Source of the DNA: Syntrophorhabdaceae bacterium
GTDB taxonomy: Bacteria > Desulfobacterota > Syntrophorhabdia > Syntrophorhabdales > Syntrophorhabdaceae
Assembly (NCBI GenBank): GCA_017992765.1
Contig: JAGOOA010000004.1
Coordinates: 10,993-74,992, forward strand
Direction of reading: 5' to 3'
DNA: 64,000 nt
Under the pieces are notes generated by a model. That model was given only the letters and a program-made list of their open reading frames with translations, had not been told where the DNA came from and searched no databases. Shown one piece after another: positions 52,408 to 60,970 of this stretch. Position 1 is the stretch's first letter. The number at the start of each line of letters is the position of its first letter. Both the position numbers and the translations under genes were made by a program.

Positions 52408-53471
52408 ACCGTCCTTAGCTTATTTGACACATCTTCCGGCAAGTACAGGCAAGCGCTTTCCATGTGCAGTTTATCAAAATAATTCGAATCTGCGGCATTT
52501 ACCGGCGGCAGGAACCTCCTTGCCACAATCCTTGCGTTGGCCCGGAAATAATCTTCTCCTTCTATGCCGGAGAATACCGAAAGGTTGAATCCCGATACGT
52601 TTTCCTGTTTAAAGTATGTCAACACCTTTGTAAGGCCCGTACAGAAATCTCTTATATCTGCGGCAGTCAGTTCAAAAAATGAGCTCTTTTCAAAAATACA
52701 CCCTATGTCGCCGTTCCCCCTCGGCGCAAAAGGGACATACCAGTGCGCATTGCCCAGTTGTTTTATGAAACGCTCATTCAGGTTCATCTCTTCCCGTATA
52801 AGTTCGTCCCAGTAGATCTTTTTTGTCTCGTTGCGATACCCTTCGCTCTTTTGCACCATCATGCCGTGGTAATTGGTGGGATATTCACCGGCTATCGCCT
52901 GTATATGGGGATGGAGAATACTGCTTCCCGACATGGGCATATAATTACAATTAATAGAAAAATATCTGACTTCCTGATCTCTTTCTCTGATGATCCTCAG
53001 CACATGGAGCAGTGCGCTTAGCCCGTTATAGAAGTAGTCATCTTCTATGAGGCCGTCCACGCTGATGAAATGCTCCTTTGAAATAATGGCAACGAGGCAG
53101 TACTTGTCAAAGGTCAGGACATTGGGAATAACGGTAACATCGCCTGCGGTAAAACGCTCGAAGCCAAAGACATCTTTATCAAATTTTGATGTCATATCGT
53201 TTATATTCTCAGGACAGAAAGGGCATCGAACGTTCAACGAAGTCTTGATCATTTCGTCAAAATTAAATTTTTCGAACTTTCTTGCCGGAAAATGGACGAT
53301 CCGCGATGTAATCTGCGTCAGGGGATCCCACCTGATCTCTACCTTGCCCTCCCTTAATGCAAACTGGTTAAAAGGATTCAAATAAACATTTTTCTGAATT
53401 ATTTTTTTGAACTCTATCACCTTGACATATCTAACAGAAATGTAAATTTTTGTCAACATTTTTTTTTGCAC
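52392..53471 (-). CDS. GalT-like nucleotidyltransferase (HIT superfamily)
   Basis: Up to 359 residues. It has a zinc-type CPFCPEN motif and the active-site motif SSILHPHIQ, matching the HPHxQ triad of galactose-1-phosphate uridylyltransferase and its relatives. The protein is probably a sugar-phosphate nucleotidyltransferase or phosphorylase in the cytoplasm; the sugar is uncertain. The start is doubtful. The frame opens with GTG at 53471, but a good promoter inside it (53428-53456) would place the transcript start at about 53421, next to an in-frame GTG at 53420. It sits between the polysaccharide genes and pilM. Confidence 0.8.
   Translation of the reverse strand: MQKKMLTKIYISVRYVKVIEFKKIIQKNVYLNPFNQFALREGKVEIRWDPLTQITSRIVHFPARKFEKFNFDEMIKTSLNVRCPFCPENINDMTSKFDKDVFGFERFTAGDVTVIPNVLTFDKYCLVAIISKEHFISVDGLIEDDYFYNGLSALLHVLRIIRERDQEVRYFSINCNYMPMSGSSILHPHIQAIAGEYPTNYHGMMVQKSEGYRNETKKIYWDELIREEMNLNERFIKQLGNAHWYVPFAPRGNGDIGCIFEKSSFFELTAADIRDFCTGLTKVLTYFKQENVSGFNLSVFSGIEGEDYFRANARIVARRFLPPVNAADSNYFDKLHMESACLYLPEDVSNKLRTVWENS
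53428..53456 (-). promoter_or_regulatory. Promoter candidate for the GalT-like gene and pil operon
   Basis: On the minus strand, TTGACA (53451-53456) and TAGATA (53428-53433) are separated by 17 bp. It lies inside the longest form of the GalT-like frame and would give a transcript starting within 1-2 nt of the GTG at 53420. Confidence 0.55.
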
Positions 53472-53477
53472 TTAGCA

Positions 53478-54830
53478 TCAATATGCGCCTTTTCCACTTA
53501 AGATTGCTCTAAAAGTACTTAATAATATTACACTATCTAACCACAAAGACCAGTTCAACATATAGAGATAATCCAGTTTGACCCGTCGTTTATAATCGAC
53601 GTCGCTGCGCCCGCTTACCTGCCAGAGGCCGGTAATTCCGGGCCTTATGTTCTCGTAGATCTCTTTGTATTCCTGGTAGAATTTCTCAACCGCCTCACGT
53701 GAATCCGGCCTCGGCCCGACTATCGACATGGTGCCCGCTAAAACGTTTAATAATTGCGGGAGTTCGTCGATCGAGGTTCTTCTTAAGAGCTTTCCTATCC
53801 TTGTTACCCGCGGATCCTCCTCGATCTTGTTTTTCTCTTCCAGATCCCTAAGCGACTCCGGGTTTTTCTCTAAATATCTTTTCAAGGTCTCTTCGCTATT
53901 GATGTGCATCGTCCTGAATTTGATCATTTCAAACTCGGACAGGCCCTTTCCGCATCGTTTATGCCTGAAGAAAACCGGACCGCCTGAATCTATCTTGATC
54001 ATGGCGGCCACGACCGTAAAGATCGGAATACACAGCATCAGGCCTAAGCAGGAAATGGTTATGTCAAAGGCCCTCTTGAGAAAAAGCCTGTTATGCGACA
54101 AAAGGCCGTTCGTGGTGGTGATCAGCGCAAGGCTCTTATTGATGTACGTCTTGATCTCCGTGTTCATGAAGGACATTCCCGTCGCATCAGAGACGATAAT
54201 GAGATCTTTAAAGTTCGGCTTCAATTGCCGTATCGTCTTTTCATCGGCGCTCTCAACGGAAATAAAACAGACGGCCGCACGATCCCCGGCAAGAGAGGTG
54301 CCCTCTCTTCCGGTTATCCTGTATCCCGCATACCATTCGTCGTCGAGAAAGGACCTCAACGCGTTCTCGACTTTCCCGTCTTCGCCGGTATGGATAACCG
54401 CTTCCCTGCGAAAGTCTGCGATCCTGTATAAGAAAAACCTCACCAGCGCCCTTACGGACGTCATGATGAACGCCATATATATGAAGCTCAACGTAACGAC
54501 TATCCTTGAAACCGCCTCGGTCTCCTTCTGCAGCGAAAGGATGACCCAGACGACCAAAAAGGACATAAAGAGGCTCTTCAATATATGGAATGATTCGTCC
54601 CAGTAGGTTATCAGGATGCCATAGCCACGGTGGTAAGTGATCATCACAACAACCGCCAGCGGGATCCACCACCTGGCAAGATATGATCCCATGCCATGGC
54701 TTAGCGGTATCAACTCAACGAAGCCGCCAAGCCAAACCCGCGTATAGAAGGCCAGGGCGATCGACGCGTAGACAGATATGATATCTGACGCTGCGAATAT
54801 TCCTGTATGGGAACGCCTTGTTCCTGTCAT
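53478..54830 (-). CDS. Polyprenyl-phosphate sugar phosphotransferase (WbaP/EPS-initiating type)
   Basis: A 450-residue membrane protein. Four or five hydrophobic segments fill residues 10-130. A soluble, CoA-binding-like region follows. The C-terminal catalytic domain (about 250-445) starts with KRAFDITISCLGLMLCIPIF and has FFRHKRCGKG, FEMIKFRTM, DELPQLLNVL and GITGLWQVSGRSD, the standard motifs. It moves a sugar phosphate from a nucleotide sugar to undecaprenyl phosphate, the first step of repeat-unit synthesis at the inner membrane. It overlaps the upstream glycosyltransferase by 4 nt. Confidence 0.93.
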   Translation of the reverse strand: MTGTRRSHTGIFAASDIISVYASIALAFYTRVWLGGFVELIPLSHGMGSYLARWWIPLAVVVMITYHRGYGILITYWDESFHILKSLFMSFLVVWVILSLQKETEAVSRIVVTLSFIYMAFIMTSVRALVRFFLYRIADFRREAVIHTGEDGKVENALRSFLDDEWYAGYRITGREGTSLAGDRAAVCFISVESADEKTIRQLKPNFKDLIIVSDATGMSFMNTEIKTYINKSLALITTTNGLLSHNRLFLKRAFDITISCLGLMLCIPIFTVVAAMIKIDSGGPVFFRHKRCGKGLSEFEMIKFRTMHINSEETLKRYLEKNPESLRDLEEKNKIEEDPRVTRIGKLLRRTSIDELPQLLNVLAGTMSIVGPRPDSREAVEKFYQEYKEIYENIRPGITGLWQVSGRSDVDYKRRVKLDYLYMLNWSLWLDSVILLSTFRAILSGKGAY

Positions 54831-55708
54831 GTCCTTCCCTGCGGCGGCGGCGCTGCCGATACTGTATCATAATGAAGCCCCAGATGGTACCCGCAATATT
54901 TGCAGACGGCTTCGCACAGGGCGTATGCTATCCAGGGATATTCCTTTGCCTGCATCAGGTATTTTATCTGCCGCCTGAAATAGCTCCTCCCCTCTTTTCC
55001 TGATCGGGCGTATTGCAGGAACCAGGGATGCTTTCTGAAAGAGGCGCCCGCACAACGATACCGTCTGAACTGTTCGGCCAGCGAATAATCGTGGGAATGC
55101 ATCACCTTCGCCTCGGGCACGTAGGCGATCCCGTAGCCGTTGGTCACAAGTTTCGCCGCGTAGATCATGTCCTCGAACATTATGATATTGTCAGGGAACA
55201 TGCCGAGCCTTTCGAATTCGCTCCTCCTGATAGCCGAAAAGACGTTGCTGAAAAAAAAGGTCTTGATGCCCATTCCGGGGACATCTTCAAGCCTTTTGAT
55301 CGTTGGAGTTTCAGGGTAATTAAAAAGCCTCGCGAACCTTTCAGTGGGTTTCGCTCCTGCCCTGGGGATCTGCCTTCCGTACGACGCGGCGATGTCCTCC
55401 CGCCCGAGGGGCTCTATAATCCTCTCGATACAGCGCTCATCGCAGGGCAGTGCATCCTGCGTGAAAAGAACAACCACATCTCCCTGAGAGCGCCTGATCG
55501 CAATATTCCTCGCTCCCCCGTGGTTAAAGGCCCTCTTTTCGATAGATATCACCTTTCCTCCGTAGGACCGGACCACTTCAGGCGTCCCGTCCGTTGAAGA
55601 AGAGTCTATAACCACCAGCTCGCACTTCACTGTCTGATTTTCTATCATTGTAAGAAAACCGTTGATCTCTTCTCCGGCATTGAAGGTGGGAAGTATTACG
55701 CTAACCAT
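54827..55708 (-). CDS. Family 2 glycosyltransferase (rhamnosyltransferase-like)
   Basis: A 293-residue GT-A-fold enzyme. The start VSVILPTFNAGEEI is followed by SSTDGTPEVV, the DXD-like position near FTQDALP, and ENVF-type acceptor motifs (MFEDMIYAAKL). A cytoplasmic-face transferase adding one sugar to the lipid-linked unit is expected. It overlaps both neighbours, by 4 nt (53478-54830 gene) and 8 nt (55701-56696 gene). Confidence 0.9.
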   Translation of the reverse strand: MVSVILPTFNAGEEINGFLTMIENQTVKCELVVIDSSSTDGTPEVVRSYGGKVISIEKRAFNHGGARNIAIRRSQGDVVVLFTQDALPCDERCIERIIEPLGREDIAASYGRQIPRAGAKPTERFARLFNYPETPTIKRLEDVPGMGIKTFFFSNVFSAIRRSEFERLGMFPDNIIMFEDMIYAAKLVTNGYGIAYVPEAKVMHSHDYSLAEQFRRYRCAGASFRKHPWFLQYARSGKEGRSYFRRQIKYLMQAKEYPWIAYALCEAVCKYCGYHLGLHYDTVSAAPPPQGRT

Positions 55709-56696
55709 GGAGCATCTTCTTGAGCTTCGATCGTGCGAATCCGCTTCCCAGAAGCGGGGTCATTGTGCTGAATAAATAACCGTTTGAGACCCTTCGCCGA
55801 TTCATTATGGCAGACCGCCTTCTCATCATCTCCGGCAGCATTGTCAGCGCATCTCTTTTAGCACGTATATACAATTTCAACTTCTTATGTTTTAAAACAA
55901 AGTAGATGAATTCGGCAATGATGCTCATCACAAATTGAGGGAGGCACCTCAGGAAAATTCCGGCCGGGACATCTTTGACCCTCACAATATCCCTGTTCCT
56001 TATCGTATAATATACGGCCATATCGCTCATATTGCCTATCGACGATCTCACTTTATGATATACCACTGCCTCAGGCACATAAAGGACCTTCCACCCTGCA
56101 AGCTGCGCCCTGAAATTGAGGTCTGTATCTTCATGTATGAGAAAAAAATCCTCATCAAAGAAGCCCGTATCTTCGATCATCTTTCTTCTGTACAGCGCCG
56201 CGCATGCGCAGGCCCCGAAGACATACTTCCTTTTGCCGTACATCTCTGGGGGTTCACCCTCTCCCCGCTTAAAACCTTGCAGGGACCTGGAAAATCCATC
56301 GCCAGCGCTGTCTATGGCGGACGATCCGAAGCCGATGATCCTGGATGCGCATATCCCGGTCCCCTCCTGCGAATCCATAGCTTCAACAAGCCTCTGAAGC
56401 CACTGCGGCTCCGCAAAGGCATCGGCATTCAAGAGCGCTACGTATTCGCCTACAGCACATTTCAGGCCTGACGCGTTGCCTCCGGCGAAGCCTGCGTTGA
56501 CCTTGCCGCATACGACCTTGCCGTTCTTTCCGCCCTCAGTGAGCAGCTCCCGTACAATAGACAAAGTATTGTCCCGCGAATCATTGTCAACAACGATGAT
56601 CTCGCAGTCTCTGTACGACTGCTGCTGAAGGCTCAATATCGCTTCACGGATCGTTGCTTCTGCGTTATATGCTACAACGATAATGCTCACCCGCAT
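55701..56696 (-). CDS. Family 2 glycosyltransferase
   Basis: A 331-residue GT-A enzyme. Motifs are VSIIVVAYNAEATI, VDNDSRDNT, LLNADAFAEP as the DXD site, and FFLIHEDTDLNFRA as the acceptor-side ED motif. The C-terminal 70 residues contain hydrophobic and basic stretches that may sit on the membrane. It overlaps the bifunctional glycosyltransferase gene by 10 nt. Confidence 0.9.
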   Translation of the reverse strand: MRVSIIVVAYNAEATIREAILSLQQQSYRDCEIIVVDNDSRDNTLSIVRELLTEGGKNGKVVCGKVNAGFAGGNASGLKCAVGEYVALLNADAFAEPQWLQRLVEAMDSQEGTGICASRIIGFGSSAIDSAGDGFSRSLQGFKRGEGEPPEMYGKRKYVFGACACAALYRRKMIEDTGFFDEDFFLIHEDTDLNFRAQLAGWKVLYVPEAVVYHKVRSSIGNMSDMAVYYTIRNRDIVRVKDVPAGIFLRCLPQFVMSIIAEFIYFVLKHKKLKLYIRAKRDALTMLPEMMRRRSAIMNRRRVSNGYLFSTMTPLLGSGFARSKLKKMLHG

Positions 56697-58828
56697 CGGC
56701 TATTGCACCCTTTTGGATCCTTCAATGCGTATTCGCTCCCTGCCAGCTTATTTTCAATATCCCGGAACATCTTCATGACCTGCTTCTTGAAGACATCGAA
56801 ATTGAAACAATGGCTTCGCTCATATGCCTTTGCGGCAACCTCTCTCCTTTTGCCGGGGTCCAGTACAATCTCCATGGTAAAGGACCGCAGCTCTTCCGAC
56901 GTGCTGAACCTGTAGCCGCTGACTCCGTGCTCGACGATCTCCTTCTGCCCTCCTCCGTCGATCACGATCGGCACGCAGTAGTTCTGCATCGCCTCAACTG
57001 TCGTCATTCCGAAATGCTCAACCAGGTGCGGATCGCTTTCGCCCAGGCCGCATGCGTGCCAGAAGATCGCGGCATCTCCGTACAGCGTCATCAACTCTTC
57101 GTACCCGACATCAGGTCTCAGCTCTATACTATAAGGCTGCGACAGCACAGCCCTCTCTACCTTTTTGAAATAGGGGTTTTCCGGGAAACTCCCGCCTGCA
57201 ACGATGAATTTCCACTCTTTCCTTATATGCTCGTATTCTTCCGCAAGCCGGGTAAATGCCCGGATCATCTCCAGCTGTTTCTTGCTCCCCCCTATCTCAA
57301 ACCGCGCCACCGACAGGATAACGTTCTTTTTCAAGGACGCGCTGCTCATCTTGTTGTACATGTCGACAGGCGGATAAAGGAGATGCGTGGGCTCCAGCCC
57401 CCATCTCTTCTTTATCCATGATGCGGTATATTCTCCGTTGCTTATGAGGTAATCGTACCGGTCGGCATTGAAGAACCTTCCCCGCTTTGTATCGGGGAAA
57501 TGGCATACGAACAGCGACAGCGCCGAGAGGGGCTTCACCTTGCTCAGCATGTTGGCGTTGATAAATACATCATAATTGATGCTCTCTTTGCTGATCACAT
57601 CGAAGGGGTTCTTGTATTCGAACACCGCCATGCTTTCGTTGATAAAATATTCATCGAGCTTCTCATAAAAAGGGATCTTTATGATCTTTAACCTACACTT
57701 CGACAGATCGATATTGAACCACTTTTTATACAGATCTATCCCGAGGTCCTTGTTTGCGATATACGTGACGTCATATTTGTCCTGGAGGGCCTCCGCCATC
57801 TTCGCCACGTACCTCTGTCCTCCGCCGGGAAAATGGAATGCATGATCGTAGATCCCGATGGTCATCTTCCTCAGCCCGAGAAGAAGCTCGGCCTGCGAAA
57901 AAAAATGGTATGCCTTCACGGGGCCAAAGATCGAAAGGACATCCTGCTTTATCGTATTTATAACCTCAGTGGCATTTTCAATCCCATGGCATTCGATCAA
58001 TTTTTTTATTGAACCCAGGAGCGCCTCATAAAGAGGCCGGTGCTCCCCGTTCCTATAAAAATGCGATGTTTTAATGCTCCCGGAAAGACGTTGCGGAAAA
58101 TGCTTTGCAAGGCACAGGAACCTGTTCCTGGTGCAAAGGTAATCACAGAGCTCCGAGGAAGACGATCCGTGGAATTTATGGAGCACAACGCTCAACGGCG
58201 AATAGAGGATCTTCCACCCTTTTGATCTGCAGCGAAGGCTGTAGTCTATATCCTCGAAGAACATTATAAGATCTTCGTCAAAGCCCCCTACCTCCTGCAG
58301 GCAGGCCTTCCTGATCATTGCCGACCCGCCGGTAAAATATTCTATCTCCGCGATCTCTTCGTACTGCCCTTTATCCTTTTCTTCAAAACCCTTATCGCGG
58401 AAATAAAAATCCTCGACCTCTTCGACGCCGACGCTGTTTATCGTCTCCCTGTCAAGAAAAACGATCTTGCTCTGGACGACCCCCGCCCTGTCGTCTTCTT
58501 CCATCGCTTTATAAAGGCCCATGAGCCAGCTCTCTTCTACGATCGTGTCGTTGTTGAGCAGCACGACATAGTCGCCTTTTGAATGTTCTATTCCAAGATT
58601 GACCGCCCTGACATAGCTGTTGACATTATTTCTTAAAACTATAACTTCGGGGAACTGTTCCTGCAAAAGCTCTATTGATCCGTCCTGCGAAAGATTATCG
58701 ACAACGATCACCTCTACCGTGGACCCATGTATGTCCATCTCGCGCAGGGACTGAAGGCAGGGCTTCAGAAATTCCTTGCCGTCACGATTTACGATGATCA
58801 CCGAGAACTGCTGCGTCGTCGGGATCAC
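56687..58828 (-). CDS. Two-domain glycosyltransferase (GT2 plus GT4)
   Basis: A 713-residue fusion. Residues 1 to about 270 are a family 2 domain (FSVIIVNRDGKEFL, VDNLSQDGS, LLNNDTIVEE, FFEDIDYSLR). Residues about 330-700 are a family 1/4 domain with PGGGQRYVAKMAEAL, a nucleotide-sugar region and GMTTVEAMQNYCVPIVIDGGGQKEIV near the end. The two catalytic domains probably add successive sugars. The overlaps with both neighbours show it is part of the same translation-coupled operon. GT2-GT4 fusions occur in other polysaccharide loci. Confidence 0.9.
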   Translation of the reverse strand: MIPTTQQFSVIIVNRDGKEFLKPCLQSLREMDIHGSTVEVIVVDNLSQDGSIELLQEQFPEVIVLRNNVNSYVRAVNLGIEHSKGDYVVLLNNDTIVEESWLMGLYKAMEEDDRAGVVQSKIVFLDRETINSVGVEEVEDFYFRDKGFEEKDKGQYEEIAEIEYFTGGSAMIRKACLQEVGGFDEDLIMFFEDIDYSLRCRSKGWKILYSPLSVVLHKFHGSSSSELCDYLCTRNRFLCLAKHFPQRLSGSIKTSHFYRNGEHRPLYEALLGSIKKLIECHGIENATEVINTIKQDVLSIFGPVKAYHFFSQAELLLGLRKMTIGIYDHAFHFPGGGQRYVAKMAEALQDKYDVTYIANKDLGIDLYKKWFNIDLSKCRLKIIKIPFYEKLDEYFINESMAVFEYKNPFDVISKESINYDVFINANMLSKVKPLSALSLFVCHFPDTKRGRFFNADRYDYLISNGEYTASWIKKRWGLEPTHLLYPPVDMYNKMSSASLKKNVILSVARFEIGGSKKQLEMIRAFTRLAEEYEHIRKEWKFIVAGGSFPENPYFKKVERAVLSQPYSIELRPDVGYEELMTLYGDAAIFWHACGLGESDPHLVEHFGMTTVEAMQNYCVPIVIDGGGQKEIVEHGVSGYRFSTSEELRSFTMEIVLDPGKRREVAAKAYERSHCFNFDVFKKQVMKMFRDIENKLAGSEYALKDPKGCNSRCG

Positions 58829-59127
58829 GGCCTTATTTCCTTCATGATGCCTGCTTTAATTTCCTCAAAAAGCTTCTGCGCCTGTGAGCGCTCAGCCGCC
58901 GTTTCCATGCTGCGAACTACCTTCTTTTCTGTAAATCTGTTCTCCGGTGCAGATCGTGCGAGCCTGCATCCTCTGCCCTTGGAGGACAAAGCCGCGACTG
59001 CGTTGGCCATCCCGTAGACGACCCTTCCCGCCAGCTTCCCCGCGAATGCCGGGAATCCTTCGTTCCTGATGATCTTGGCCGCCTTCTTTATCTTGTTTGT
59101 TATTTTTATAAGGTGTATCTTGCTCAT
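58825..59127 (-). CDS. Unknown 100-residue protein in the glycosyltransferase operon
   Basis: A 100-residue basic protein that I do not recognise. It has a lysine- and isoleucine-rich N-terminus (IHLIKITNKIKKAAKII), a central glycine/alanine segment, and a charged C-terminal helix. It overlaps the genes on both sides by 4 nt (ATGA type), which is strong evidence that it is translated. The N-terminus resembles the first part of some glycosyltransferase-associated proteins, so it might be a small accessory or a remnant; this is a guess. Confidence 0.65.
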   Translation of the reverse strand: MSKIHLIKITNKIKKAAKIIRNEGFPAFAGKLAGRVVYGMANAVAALSSKGRGCRLARSAPENRFTEKKVVRSMETAAERSQAQKLFEEIKAGIMKEIRP

Positions 59128-59951
59128 TTGACTATGGATCTCTTTATCACCCTTAACGGATCCAGCACCAATTTCCCCAGCGCGTAATCTTTTGACCGCC
59201 TGATAGCATCGTAATCCTGCTTCAAACGCTGGTTCTCGCGGTAAAGGCTGACAGGGTCGGGGAATTCCCTGCCGTATAGCTGAAGGTGGTTCAGGTAGAT
59301 CTGCCGGAACAGAAATTGCCTTTCCTCATCCTCCATGTTTTGGATCATGGAACCTTTCCGCACGCGATAGAAAAAATGGATTTCGGGCAGCTTATGCACC
59401 GACCTGCCCATCTCGATCAAAGAAAGCCACAGGTCCCAGTCCTCATAGCCGTAAAGCATATTAGGATTATAGCCGCCGGCGGCTTCCCAATCCTGTTTTC
59501 TGAAAAAGGCGCTGCAGAATATCTGGTTCTCTGCAAGCTCCTGCTGAAGGCTGTATTTGTGCAGATTCCATCGTCCGGTCTTTTCACCGAACATTTCAGC
59601 TTCACAATATACAATGCCGGCAGTTGCATCGCTGTCGAGTATTCTGGCTGCCTCCTCCGCATACCTGCCGCTTATCTTATCGTCGGCATCAAGGGGCAGG
59701 ATATATTCGCCATGGGACACCCTGATGCCGGCATTCCTGGCCGAAGCGAGGCCCTGATGGGGAATTGTAAGAACCGTTGTCTTTTGTTCCGAGAACCCGG
59801 CAAGCAGCCGGTTCGTCGGTTCATCGGTTGAGCCGTCGTTGACGATAATGACCTCGATGTCTTGAAGCGTCTGGCTTAAGGCGCTTTCAACGGCCTCACC
59901 GACATATTCTCCATCGTTATAGCAGGGTATAATAACCGAAATTTTTGCCAT
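59124..59951 (-). CDS. Family 2 glycosyltransferase
   Basis: A 275-residue GT-A enzyme with ISVIIPCYNDGEYV, VNDGSTDEPT, ILPLDADDKIS (DXD) and YGYEDWDLWLSLI. It is the first gene of the leftward glycosyltransferase run. The start has only a weak ribosome site. A divergent gap of 172 bp separates it from the ABC exporter; ACTAT-AGACG-ATAGT (60079-60093) is a small inverted repeat in that gap. Confidence 0.9.
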   Translation of the reverse strand: MAKISVIIPCYNDGEYVGEAVESALSQTLQDIEVIIVNDGSTDEPTNRLLAGFSEQKTTVLTIPHQGLASARNAGIRVSHGEYILPLDADDKISGRYAEEAARILDSDATAGIVYCEAEMFGEKTGRWNLHKYSLQQELAENQIFCSAFFRKQDWEAAGGYNPNMLYGYEDWDLWLSLIEMGRSVHKLPEIHFFYRVRKGSMIQNMEDEERQFLFRQIYLNHLQLYGREFPDPVSLYRENQRLKQDYDAIRRSKDYALGKLVLDPLRVIKRSIVK

Positions 59952-60123
59952 CTGTAGATTTTAACAAAACCGGCCGAAGCATGTAAAGCCACTTTTGTTC
60001 TTCAGAGCAATAAAAAAACCAAATACCGATAGATAGTTACGGTCACTTTCAATATCAATAGGTGCAGGATTCGGGCAACTATAGACGATAGTTAAGGCTT
60101 TATGATAGAATAACCATAATAGC

Positions 60124-60969
60124 ATGCCTGAGATCTTTACAACGTATGAGCCCGATAACTCCTTAAAAAAAGGGTATTCATTGGTCTTTTCTGAAATATA
60201 CAACGATATTAGGAAAAACCGGTGGCTTACGTATCAGCTGTTCAGGCGTGATTTTTTCACCCTTTACAAGCAAACATATATGGGCATAGTATGGACCTTG
60301 ATCATACCCATTGTCAGTATAGTAATTTTCATAATCCTCAATTCATCGGGTGTCTTTTCATCGGGCAATATTACAACGCCCTACCCTGTCTTTGCCGTAA
60401 CGGGCATGATGTTCTGGCAGATATTCTCCGGCGTCCTCATCTCGTCATCGAATTCCCTTGCGAATGCCGGCCCGATGATCGTCAAGATAAACTTTTCAAA
60501 AAAATCCCTGGTTATCGCCTCGCTTGGAAAGGCGCTTCTTTCTTTTGTTATACAGTTCATGCTCCTGGTCGTTCTGTTCTTCATCTATGAGATCCAGCCA
60601 TGCCCGGAGATTGTCCTGATTCCTGTTTTTATTGCCCCCCTTCTTGCCCTTGCGCTTGGCTTAGGGTTTATATTCTCGCTTTTGAACGCGATCGTAAGGG
60701 ATGTTGGCAATATGTTGTCAATCCTCGTTACCTTTTTGATGTTCCTGACGCCCGTTTTCTACGCCAAACCATCTGGGGGCCTGCTTGCCCTTGTCACACA
60801 GTACAACATCCTCTATTATCTGGTTTCCATACCGAGAGAGCTCATCCTGTCCGGAGCAACATCGGAGCTTGGCGGCTTCCTCATATCATCCCTTTCATCG
60901 TTTATTCTCCTTATCGTATGCCTTGTCGTCTTTCATCTCACAGAAACAAGGATTGCCGAAAGGGTCTGA
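60124..60969 (+). CDS. wzm: ABC-2 polysaccharide export permease (Wzm-like)
   Basis: A 281-residue membrane protein with six hydrophobic segments. Before the first lies an amphipathic region with RDFFTLYKQTYMGIVW, the conserved motif of polysaccharide ABC permeases. Near the C-terminus the motif LTPVFYAKPSG matches the family's usual periplasmic turn. Paired with the ATPase at 60971, it exports a lipid-linked polysaccharide across the inner membrane. The ATG has no clear ribosome site. Confidence 0.92.
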   Translation: MPEIFTTYEPDNSLKKGYSLVFSEIYNDIRKNRWLTYQLFRRDFFTLYKQTYMGIVWTLIIPIVSIVIFIILNSSGVFSSGNITTPYPVFAVTGMMFWQIFSGVLISSSNSLANAGPMIVKINFSKKSLVIASLGKALLSFVIQFMLLVVLFFIYEIQPCPEIVLIPVFIAPLLALALGLGFIFSLLNAIVRDVGNMLSILVTFLMFLTPVFYAKPSGGLLALVTQYNILYYLVSIPRELILSGATSELGGFLISSLSSFILLIVCLVVFHLTETRIAERV

Positions 60970-60970
60970 C

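Noticed and set aside
60785-60970. 62-residue N-terminal extension of the Wzt protein
   Set aside because: It overlaps the permease gene in another frame; the GTG at 60971 gives the normal N-terminus.
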